6,590 nt of DNA, from NCBI GenBank assembly GCA_036563895.1, contig DATCLN010000165.1, positions 1 through 6,590 of the forward strand, read 5' to 3'. The translations under genes and the position numbers were made by a program. This document shows, one piece after another, positions 1-4,826 of this stretch (position 1 is the stretch's first letter; the number at the start of each line of letters is the position of its first letter). Below the pieces are notes generated by a model. The model saw nothing but the letters and a program-made list of their open reading frames with translations. It was not told the origin of the DNA and ran no database searches. The DNA is from ZCTH02-B3 sp036563895 (lineage in GTDB: Bacteria > Bacillota > Bacilli > Paenibacillales > Paenibacillaceae).

Positions 1-139
1 ACCTTGGCCCGTGCGTTTGCCTCCGGCTTCCTTCAGATCCCGCCTCGCGACAGGCACCCTTGCCTTTGGCTAATGGTAGGCGCTCGCCAGCCCCCATTCC
101 GGACTTTCACCGTAGAGATGACGCCCATGCTGGGCGTAC
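1..139 (-). mobile_element. Group IIC intron, 5' end (domain I only)
   Basis: Read on the minus strand, the sequence starts GTACGCCCAGCATGGGCG at 139 and continues with GTGAAAGTCC (110-101), GCAAGGGTGCC (63-53) and ATCTGAAGGAAGCCGGAGG followed by CAAAC (38-15). The order and spacing of these blocks match, from memory, the 5' part of domain I of bacterial group IIC introns such as the Oceanobacillus iheyensis intron, which also begins GTGTGCCCGGCATGGG. Group II introns are self-splicing retroelement RNAs, usually with a reverse transcriptase/maturase encoded in domain IV. Here everything past about 139 nt lies outside the window, so an intact element and its ORF cannot be confirmed. The 5' boundary is placed at 139 because the preceding T-rich tract belongs to the terminator of the neighbouring gene, the known target type of class C introns. 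The first five bases are GUACG, where GUGYG is usual. Confidence 0.9.
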
Positions 140-144
140 AAACA

Positions 145-172
145 AAAAGCCGGGATCCAAATCCCGGCTTTT
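145..172 (-). terminator. Rho-independent terminator of the arginase-like gene; group IIC target hairpin
   Basis: A perfect 12-bp stem (145-156 paired with 161-172) encloses a 4-base loop at 157-160. On the minus strand it is followed by the T-rich run TTTTTGTTT (148-140), and it lies 6 bases after the stop codon of the arginase-like gene. The stem has A and T ends on both sides, so it could also work on the plus strand. The intron starts directly after the T-rich run, as expected for class C group II introns, which recognise such hairpins. Confidence 0.93.
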
Positions 173-178
173 GAATGT

Positions 179-925
179 TCAGGCGGATTCCAGCGCGTCC
201 AGAATGGCCAGGTTGGCCTTTTCGTTCCGGCGATGGGCGAAGGCCAGGCGCCAGAGGTCCGTGGACTTGGCCGGACATTCGCCGCACACGTCCACGCCGA
301 GGACCCGGGCGCGGCGCGTCACCGCGCGCAACAGGCCGCGAAGCCGCCTCAGCGGCATGTTGCCCTGGTCCCAGTTGGTGACGGCGGACTCGCGGTTCAG
401 CACATCCTTGTCGATGCTGATGTACACGTCCCGTCCTTCCAGGGCCGAGGCCAGCTCTTCCGGGCCGGTGTCGGCCGGCCAGAAACGGATGCTGTCCCCG
501 ATCGGAGGCTTGTCGCCGGCTTCTTCGTCGTCCGCGCCGACAATGTGCACTTCCTGCAGCATCGGCAGCCGCTCCATCGCCCGCGCGACCCAGTTGCCGC
601 ATGAAAGCAGTCCGAACCCGCCGCGCCCTCCCTGCATATCCGAATGATGGTCAAAAAGCAGAAGCGCAAACGGCCGGTTGATTTTTTCAAGCAAGAGAAA
701 GGTGACGTAGTGGTAGTTGCCGCTGCCGATGAACGTGATGCCCCTTCCGCGGCCGGCCGGCAGCCGGCGGCGGATTTCCGCCAGCGCATCCTCCGCGCAC
801 AGCAGGTTCGTCCCTGGAATGTCCGCCAGGTCCACCCACCGGTCCGCATGGCTCCTCAGTCGGGGCTGCATCAAATAGGGTCCGTCAAAGTTCAACAACG
901 TCACCTCATGATCTCCCAACCTCAT
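179..925 (-). CDS. Arginase/agmatinase (ureohydrolase) family protein
   Basis: This 248-residue protein has the layout of a ureohydrolase-fold binuclear metalloprotein. In order it shows GSGNYH (67-72, in place of the usual GGDH), FDHHSD (91-96, the DAHxD-type metal site), ISIDKDV (169-175, the SxDxD site) and GECP (215-218, near the usual C-terminal Glu site). All the likely metal ligands (H72, D92, H94, D96, D172, D174) are present. The family hydrolyses guanidino compounds such as arginine or agmatine, or formimidoyl-glutamate. Because the surrounding loops are unusual, the substrate cannot be assigned. It is somewhat shorter than typical arginases (about 300 residues). No signal peptide or membrane segment is seen, so it is probably cytoplasmic. 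The ATG at 925 is preferred: AAAGGAAG (942-935) lies 9 bases upstream, whereas TTG at 934 and ATG at 931 sit too close to it. It is divergent from uxaC, has its own terminator, and its role in the sugar-acid cluster is not evident. Confidence 0.8.
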   Translation of the reverse strand: MRLGDHEVTLLNFDGPYLMQPRLRSHADRWVDLADIPGTNLLCAEDALAEIRRRLPAGRGRGITFIGSGNYHYVTFLLLEKINRPFALLLFDHHSDMQGGRGGFGLLSCGNWVARAMERLPMLQEVHIVGADDEEAGDKPPIGDSIRFWPADTGPEELASALEGRDVYISIDKDVLNRESAVTNWDQGNMPLRRLRGLLRAVTRRARVLGVDVCGECPAKSTDLWRLAFAHRRNEKANLAILDALESA

Positions 926-1025
926 GACCATCAACTTCCTTTGTCCCCAACGTGGAATGAAATTGATGATTCCATGAGCCGGTTCATGATGATGAGCGGG
1001 AACTTTGGACAGGTATTTTATTTCT

Positions 1026-1052
1026 ATTTTAGCATTTTAGGTAATTTGACAA
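1026..1052 (-). promoter_or_regulatory. Candidate sigma-A promoter of the arginase-like gene
   Basis: On the minus strand TTGTCA (1052-1047) is followed after 15 bases by TAAAAT (1031-1026), which carries an upstream TGC, an extended -10 arrangement. A second TAAAAT lies at 1039-1034. The 15-base spacer is short, but the extended -10 and the AT-rich setting in GC-rich DNA support a promoter. It leaves a leader of about 95 bases before the start at 925. Confidence 0.5.
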
Positions 1053-1067
1053 AAGGGAAAAACCCCC

Positions 1068-1207
1068 TTCACCTTGTCCAGCCAGGCGGTCGACATTCTC
1101 GGGGCGGATGCCACCCTGGCCGGCGGCTTCCCGGCGGCTTCAGCGAATGGATGAAAGTCGCCCACACGGCAAGCGGCTGGGACGTTCCGCTGATTCCCCA
1201 TTTTTTC
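1068..1207 (+). pseudogene. Frameshifted remnant of an enolase-superfamily (mandelate racemase-type) dehydratase C-terminus
   Basis: One frame (1068-1130) encodes VDILGADATLAGGF and a second frame (1133-1207) encodes GGFSEWMKVAHTA, then DVPLIPHFF. Joined, they read like the C-terminal barrel strands of the mandelate racemase/muconate lactonizing enzyme group, where a D(V)xxCGGxTEWxKIA segment is followed by a VPxxPH segment. The shift is caused by a perfect 11-bp tandem duplication at 1120-1141; removing one copy restores a continuous frame. Homology stops after PHFF, before the last part of the barrel, and nothing recognisable precedes 1068, so only about 45 codons survive. Many members of this group dehydrate sugar acids, which fits the neighbouring uronate genes. 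The exact member cannot be named. The fragment has no ribosome binding site and is presumably not expressed as an enzyme. Confidence 0.68.
1120..1141 (+). repeat. Perfect 11-bp tandem duplication
   Basis: CCGGCGGCTTC occurs twice in direct succession, at 1120-1130 and 1131-1141. Because 11 is not a multiple of three, it moves the dehydratase remnant out of frame exactly in its conserved GGF motif. It has the form of a replication-slippage or misalignment event. Confidence 0.9.
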
Positions 1208-1222
1208 CGTACGCCCGGCGGG

Positions 1223-1251
1223 TTGTCAAAACGACCCGCTCCATTTATGAT
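1223..1251 (+). promoter_or_regulatory. Sigma-A promoter of uxaC
   Basis: TTGTCA (1223-1228) and TATGAT (1246-1251) are separated by exactly 17 bases, each differing from the sigma-A consensus at one position. Transcription should start near 1258, leaving a leader of about 50 bases that contains the palindromic operator at 1264-1277. The -35 lies just past the end of the dehydratase remnant. Confidence 0.75.
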
Positions 1252-1261
1252 CAATAAATGG
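1241..1261. repeat. Inverted repeat over the uxaC -10 and start site
   Basis: CCATTTAT (1241-1248) and ATAAATGG (1254-1261) are perfect inverted copies, 8 bp each, around the 5-base centre GATCA. The left arm covers part of the -10 element and the right arm the likely transcription start. It has no T-tract, so it is not a terminator. It could be a second regulator's operator or a chance AT-rich palindrome. Confidence 0.55.
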
Positions 1262-1263
1262 AA

Positions 1264-1277
1264 TAACAACGTTGTCA
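1264..1277. promoter_or_regulatory. LacI-type operator in front of uxaC
   Basis: TAACAACGTTGTCA is a 14-bp palindrome with one mismatched pair and the central CpG typical of LacI/GalR-family operators. It lies 12 bases downstream of the -10, at about +7 to +20, where a bound repressor would block transcription. It matches the sites at 3885-3898 and 3972-3985 except at the degenerate positions. Confidence 0.85.
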
Positions 1278-1306
1278 ATTTCCAAGGAAAGGCGGATTGA
1301 TCTCCG

Positions 1307-2713
1307 GTGCCCAGACCTTTCATGGACGAAAATTTCCTGCTCACCAATCCGACGGCGGAGCGGCTGTTCCACGACTACGCCAAGGACATGCCCATCATCG
1401 ACTATCACTGTCACCTCAGTCCGAAGGAAATCTACGAAAACAAAACGTACCGCAACCTCACGGAAGTGTGGCTCTACGGTGACCATTACAAATGGCGGGT
1501 CATGCGGGCCAACGGCGTGGAGGAACGGTACGTGACGGGCGACGCGGACGATTACGAGAAATTTCTGGCCTACGCCCGCACGGTGCCGATGACCATCGGG
1601 AACCCCCTTTACCATTGGTCGCATCTGGAACTGAGGCGCTTCTTCGGCGTGGACGAGCTGATCAACGAGAAAAACGCGCCGGCCATCTGGGAAAAGGTGA
1701 ACGCCAAGCTGCAGGGGTCCGGATTTGCCGCCCGCGACTTCATCACCAAGTCGAAGGTGGAAGTGATCTGCACCACCGACGATCCGGCGGATTCGCTGGA
1801 ATATCACATCAAGCTCCGCGAAGATCCGGGCTTCGGCGTGAAGGTGCTGCCGTCGTTCAGGCCCGACAAGGCCCTGGAGCTCAACCGCCCCGGTTTTGTC
1901 GAATGGATCGGCAAGCTCGGACTGGCGGCGGGCGTTCGCATCGAAAACTACGACGACCTGCTATCCGCCCTCATGGCGCGGGTGAAGTTTTTCCATGAAG
2001 TCGGGTGCCGGGTGTCGGACCACGCGCTGGACGAGGTGCCCTACGCGGATGCGACCCATGCGGAGGCGGCCGCCATCTTCGCCCGGGCGCTCAAAGGGGA
2101 GCGGATCGGCCCGGAAGAGGAGCAGAAATACAAGACGCACACGCTGGTTTTCCTCGGCCGCCTGTACGCGGAGCGGGGCTGGGTGATGCAATACCACATG
2201 GGCGCCCTGCGCAACACCAACTCCCGCATGTTCGCGGCCCTGGGCCCGGACACCGGCTACGATTCCATGCAGGACGGCGCCATCGCCCGGAATCTGGCCC
2301 GGCTGCTGGATGCGCTGGACCGGGAAAACGCCCTGCCGAAGACGATCCTTTACACCCTCAATCCGGCGCAAAACCATGTGGTCGGCTCGATGATCGGCAA
2401 CTTCCAGGGCGGCGGCATCCCGGGGAAAATCCAGTTCGGCACGGCCTGGTGGTTCAACGACACGAAGGAAGGCATGATCGCCCAGATGAAGACGCTGGCC
2501 GACGTGGGGGTGTTCGGCCGGTTCATCGGCATGCTCACCGACTCGCGGAGTTTTCTGTCCTACACGCGGCACGAGTATTTCCGGCGGATTCTGTGCAACC
2601 TTGTCGGCGAATGGGCGGAAAACGGCGAGTTCCCCGCGGACATGGAGCTGCTCGGGACGATCGTGCGGAACATTTCCTACGGCAACGCGAAGGCGTATTT
2701 CCCGTTCGATTAG
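1307..2713 (+). CDS. uxaC: Glucuronate/galacturonate isomerase (uronate isomerase)
   Basis: UxaC (EC 5.3.1.12) isomerises D-glucuronate to D-fructuronate and D-galacturonate to D-tagaturonate, the first cytoplasmic step of hexuronate breakdown. The 468-residue product is almost the length of E. coli UxaC (470). It has the amidohydrolase-fold metal motif YHCHL (33-37), the conserved YGDHYKWR (57-64), a TIGNPLYHWSHLELRR segment near residue 105, and ICTTDDP near residue 150. The GTG at 1307 is chosen because it is the first start after an in-frame TGA (1298-1300), it aligns with the E. coli N-terminus (MTPFM...), and a purine-rich GGAAAGGCGG lies 11 bases upstream. The ATG at 1322 would lose those residues and has no ribosome binding site. 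The gene is monocistronic, with a promoter and LacI-type operator upstream and a terminator after it. The enzyme reads as intact. Confidence 0.97.
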   Translation: MPRPFMDENFLLTNPTAERLFHDYAKDMPIIDYHCHLSPKEIYENKTYRNLTEVWLYGDHYKWRVMRANGVEERYVTGDADDYEKFLAYARTVPMTIGNPLYHWSHLELRRFFGVDELINEKNAPAIWEKVNAKLQGSGFAARDFITKSKVEVICTTDDPADSLEYHIKLREDPGFGVKVLPSFRPDKALELNRPGFVEWIGKLGLAAGVRIENYDDLLSALMARVKFFHEVGCRVSDHALDEVPYADATHAEAAAIFARALKGERIGPEEEQKYKTHTLVFLGRLYAERGWVMQYHMGALRNTNSRMFAALGPDTGYDSMQDGAIARNLARLLDALDRENALPKTILYTLNPAQNHVVGSMIGNFQGGGIPGKIQFGTAWWFNDTKEGMIAQMKTLADVGVFGRFIGMLTDSRSFLSYTRHEYFRRILCNLVGEWAENGEFPADMELLGTIVRNISYGNAKAYFPFD

Positions 2714-2729
2714 GGCAAAGCGAAGCATG

Positions 2730-2774
2730 AAGCGGCAGGTTTCGGCGTCACGCCGTCCTGCCGCTTGATCTTTT
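2730..2774 (+). terminator. Rho-independent terminator of uxaC
   Basis: AAGCGGCAGG (2730-2739) pairs perfectly with CCTGCCGCTT (2757-2766). Inside its loop a second hairpin CGGCG-TCA-CGCCG (2743-2755) is nested. GATCTTTT follows. It begins 16 bases after the uxaC stop. The T-run is short, so termination may be moderate. Confidence 0.75.
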
Positions 2775-2820
2775 GGCGAAACATTGGACGGGTTTGGAAG
2801 GAAACGGTTGCTTGGGACAC

Positions 2821-2861
2821 AAAAAAATAACCTCCCGCTAGCGCTCTTTCGCGACGGGAGG
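2821..2861 (-). terminator. Rho-independent terminator of the LacI-family gene
   Basis: On the minus strand CCTCCCG (2861-2855) pairs with CGGGAGG (2837-2831) around a 17-base loop, followed by TTATTTTTTT (2830-2821). It starts 6 bases beyond the stop codon of the repressor gene. Together with the uxaC terminator it insulates the two convergent genes. Confidence 0.88.
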
Positions 2862-2867
2862 CTGGAT

Positions 2868-3860
2868 TCAAGGCGCGGGAGGCGCCGTGGACGAGCGCAC
2901 CGCCAGTTCCGGCTCCAGGATGACGCCGCTGCGGTCTTCCGGCCGCTCGATCAGGGCGACGAGCCTCGCGGCGATGGCTTCGGCCAGCGTTTCCGCCGGC
3001 ACTCCCGCGGTCGTGACCGGGATGTCCAGCTCTTCGGCGAGGGGAATGTTGTCGTAGCTGACGACGGACAGGCGGCCCGGGACGGACAGACCCGCTTCCC
3101 TGGCGGCCCGGACGATACCCCGGGTGAGGTCGAAGCTGCCGCTGATGACGGCGGTGGGAGGCGCCCGCCGGGAGAGAATGGTCTGCATGGCGATGAAGCC
3201 GTCGTGGAAAGCCATCCCTTCCGTGTCCAGCACCGCGTCCTCCGGGCAGGGGAGGCCCAGCGCGGCCATTTCACGGCGGAAGGCGGCGATTTTTTCTTCC
3301 TGGAGCGGATCGTATTGGGCGGGACGGCCGACATACACCACGCGGCGGTGGCCAAGCTCAGCCAGATGGCGCACGGCCAGCCGGATGGCCTGTTTCCGGT
3401 TCACGTCCACCGTCGGAAAGGGCGTGCGGCCCATCGTGCCGTATACCAGGATCGGAATCCGTCCGTATCCCGCAAGCTCCCCGAGCGGCGGCCGTTCCCC
3501 GCGGTCGTCGAAGACGAGGATGGCGTCCACCTGGAACCGGCGGAACACGTCGACGGCGGAACGCGGCTCGTTGATGGAAAACACCGTGACATAGCCGAGG
3601 CGCTCCAGCTGCGCGTTGATGCGGGTGATGAGGTAGGAAAGGGCCGTCCGTTCCACCGAAGGCCAGACGACGCCGACCGCCCAGCTTTTCCGGGAGACGA
3701 GGCGGCGGGCGGCGAAGTTCGGCTGGTACCCCAGTTCCCGGGCGACGTCCAGAATGCGCCGTTTCGTTTCTTCCTTGACCAGCGGGCTGTCGCGCAGCGC
3801 CTTGGACACCGTTGAAAAGCTGACGCCGGCGCGCTCCGCGATATCCTTGATGGTCACCAT
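2868..3860 (-). CDS. LacI/GalR-family transcriptional repressor, probable regulator of the uronate genes
   Basis: This 330-residue protein has the standard two-part LacI layout. The N-terminal helix-turn-helix is VTIKDIAERAGVSFSTVSKAL (residues 2-22 in full), followed by the hinge helix near residues 45-55 (PNFAARRLV). A periplasmic-binding-protein-like effector domain runs from about 60 to the end (AVGVVWPS, the DAILVFDD segment, the HLAELGHRRVVYVGRP segment, the VVSYDNIPLA segment). The effector is not readable from the sequence; a uronate or aldonate is likely from the context. ATG 3860 is the start: GGGTGA lies 7 bases upstream, and extending further would put codons inside the operator at 3885-3898. 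The gene is divergent from the SDR operon and convergent with uxaC. The three matching palindromes suggest it represses both transcripts and itself. It may correspond to the LacI-type hexuronate regulators (ExuR/UxaR/KdgR group) of Bacillales; orthology was not tested. Confidence 0.92.
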   Translation of the reverse strand: MVTIKDIAERAGVSFSTVSKALRDSPLVKEETKRRILDVARELGYQPNFAARRLVSRKSWAVGVVWPSVERTALSYLITRINAQLERLGYVTVFSINEPRSAVDVFRRFQVDAILVFDDRGERPPLGELAGYGRIPILVYGTMGRTPFPTVDVNRKQAIRLAVRHLAELGHRRVVYVGRPAQYDPLQEEKIAAFRREMAALGLPCPEDAVLDTEGMAFHDGFIAMQTILSRRAPPTAVISGSFDLTRGIVRAAREAGLSVPGRLSVVSYDNIPLAEELDIPVTTAGVPAETLAEAIAARLVALIERPEDRSGVILEPELAVRSSTAPPAP

Positions 3861-3884
3861 GAAGCGTTCACCCACAAACGGCGG

Positions 3885-3898
3885 TAACAACGTTGTTA
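3885..3898. promoter_or_regulatory. LacI-type operator, repressor-gene proximal
   Basis: TAACAACGTTGTTA is a perfect 14-bp palindrome, 24 bases upstream of the repressor start codon and just downstream of that gene's likely -10. The position fits negative autoregulation. Confidence 0.88.
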
Positions 3899-3904
3899 AC
3901 CCCT

Positions 3905-3933
3905 ATCTTAATATACTTTTTCGCGCGGGAAAA
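3905..3933 (-). promoter_or_regulatory. Candidate promoter of the LacI-family gene
   Basis: On the minus strand TTTTCC (3933-3928) and TAAGAT (3910-3905) are separated by 17 bases. Both deviate from consensus. TATATT at 3915-3910 is an alternative -10 but has no good -35. Either choice puts the operator at 3885-3898 in the early transcribed region. Confidence 0.45.
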
Positions 3934-3936
3934 GCG

Positions 3937-3965
3937 TGGACACACGGACCGGGATCGGGTATGAT
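3937..3965 (+). promoter_or_regulatory. Sigma-A promoter of the SDR-kinase operon
   Basis: TGGACA (3937-3942) and TATGAT (3960-3965) are separated by exactly 17 bases and each matches the consensus at five of six positions. The operator begins 6 bases after the -10, so a bound repressor would cover the start site near 3972. Confidence 0.78.
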
Positions 3966-3971
3966 GGGGAA

Positions 3972-3985
3972 TGACAACGTTGTTA
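3972..3985. promoter_or_regulatory. LacI-type operator at the SDR operon start site
   Basis: TGACAACGTTGTTA is a 14-bp palindrome with one mismatched pair and the same core as the other two sites. It sits on the predicted transcription start, a classical repression position. Its centre is about 87 bases from that of the site at 3885-3898, so DNA looping between the two is possible. Confidence 0.87.
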
Positions 3986-4023
3986 TTTCCAGACCGGATT
4001 CTTGCAAAAAGAGAGGCGGGGCC

Positions 4024-4797
4024 ATGCAAATGAACCTGTTTGATCTGACGGGCACGGTTTCGGTGGTGATCGGCGGCAACGGCGTGCTGGGCGGCGCCAT
4101 GTCGGAGGCGCTGGCCCTGGCGGGCTCGAAGGTGGCCGTCGTCGGCCGCAACATGGAGAAGGCGGAAGCGGTGTGCGCCAGAATCGCCTCGAAGGGCGGC
4201 ACGGCCGTTCCGATGGCGGCGGACGCCACGAAGCGGGAGGATCTGGAGCGGCTGTTGGAAAACGTGCTGCAGTGGGGCGGCCGTGTGGACACGCTGATCA
4301 ACGCTTCTGGCGTCAACAGCAGCACGCCGTTTTTCGAGCTGACCATGGAAGAATGGGACCGGATCATGGACGTCAACCTGAAAAGCGTTGTCATGGCCTG
4401 CCAGATCTTCGGCAAGCGCATGATCGAGCAGGGCGAGGGCGGGTCCATCATCAACATTTCGTCGGTGTCGTCGGACCCGCCGCTGTCGAGGGTGTTTACC
4501 TATTCCGCGTCCAAGGCCGGCGTCAACAACGTGACGAAGTTCCTGGCCCGGGAGTTCGCGCCGCACAACGTGCGGGTCAACGCCATCATTCCCGGGTTTT
4601 TCCCGGCGGAGCAGAATCGCAAGATCCTCACCCCTGACCGGGTGGAAGCGATCATGCGCCACACGCCGATGGGGCGGTTCGGCGAGCCGGAGGAGCTGCA
4701 GGGCGTGGTGATCTGGCTAGCGTCGAAAAAGGCGTCGTCCTTCGTCACCGGGGCGCTCATCCGGGTGGACGGCGGATTCGGCGCGATGGCGATTTGA
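4024..4797 (+). CDS. SDR-family oxidoreductase, probable fructuronate reductase (D-mannonate oxidoreductase)
   Basis: This is a 257-residue classical short-chain dehydrogenase/reductase. It shows the nucleotide-binding glycine motif GGNGVLG (17-23), NASG (93-96), N118, the catalytic S147, and Y160-S-A-S-K164. The C-terminal TGALIRVDGGFGAM is typical of the family. The segment PGFFPAEQNRKIL (190-202) followed by TPMGRFGEPEEL resembles the SDR-type mannonate oxidoreductases of Firmicutes, which reduce fructuronate to mannonate, in contrast to the larger, unrelated UxuB of E. coli. Gluconate 5-dehydrogenase or another aldonate dehydrogenase is the main alternative. The ATG at 4024 is preferred, with GAGAGG ending 7 bases upstream; upstream codons in this frame cross the promoter. 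It is first in an operon with the kinase, 29 bases ahead of it, and is controlled by the operator at 3972-3985. Confidence 0.85.
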   Translation: MQMNLFDLTGTVSVVIGGNGVLGGAMSEALALAGSKVAVVGRNMEKAEAVCARIASKGGTAVPMAADATKREDLERLLENVLQWGGRVDTLINASGVNSSTPFFELTMEEWDRIMDVNLKSVVMACQIFGKRMIEQGEGGSIINISSVSSDPPLSRVFTYSASKAGVNNVTKFLAREFAPHNVRVNAIIPGFFPAEQNRKILTPDRVEAIMRHTPMGRFGEPEELQGVVIWLASKKASSFVTGALIRVDGGFGAMAI

Positions 4798-4826
4798 TGA
4801 CGATCTAAGGAAAGGACCGGACATCC

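Noticed and set aside
60..647. Plus-strand and minus-strand frames over the intron end and arginase-like gene
   Set aside because: They are out of frame with the arginase-like gene or run across the intron boundary and terminator, and none shows a recognisable motif.
1046..1051. Perfect TTGACA on the plus strand as a -35 element
   Set aside because: No acceptable -10 follows at 16-18 bases; the downstream sequence there is C-rich. The same bases are better explained by the minus-strand promoter.
644..1300. A 218-codon plus-strand frame as an intact gene
   Set aside because: Its first part is antisense to the arginase-like gene and has no ribosome binding site. Only the short stretch 1133-1207 resembles a protein, and that belongs to the dehydratase remnant.
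3861..3890. TTG start at 3890 for the LacI-family protein
   Set aside because: It would lie inside the operator and add 10 residues before the conserved helix-turn-helix, which normally begins within a few residues of the start.
3754..4023. Upstream extension of the SDR reading frame to 3754
   Set aside because: It would run through the repressor gene, both promoters and both operators. The ATG at 4024 has a good ribosome binding site and matches the expected SDR N-terminus.
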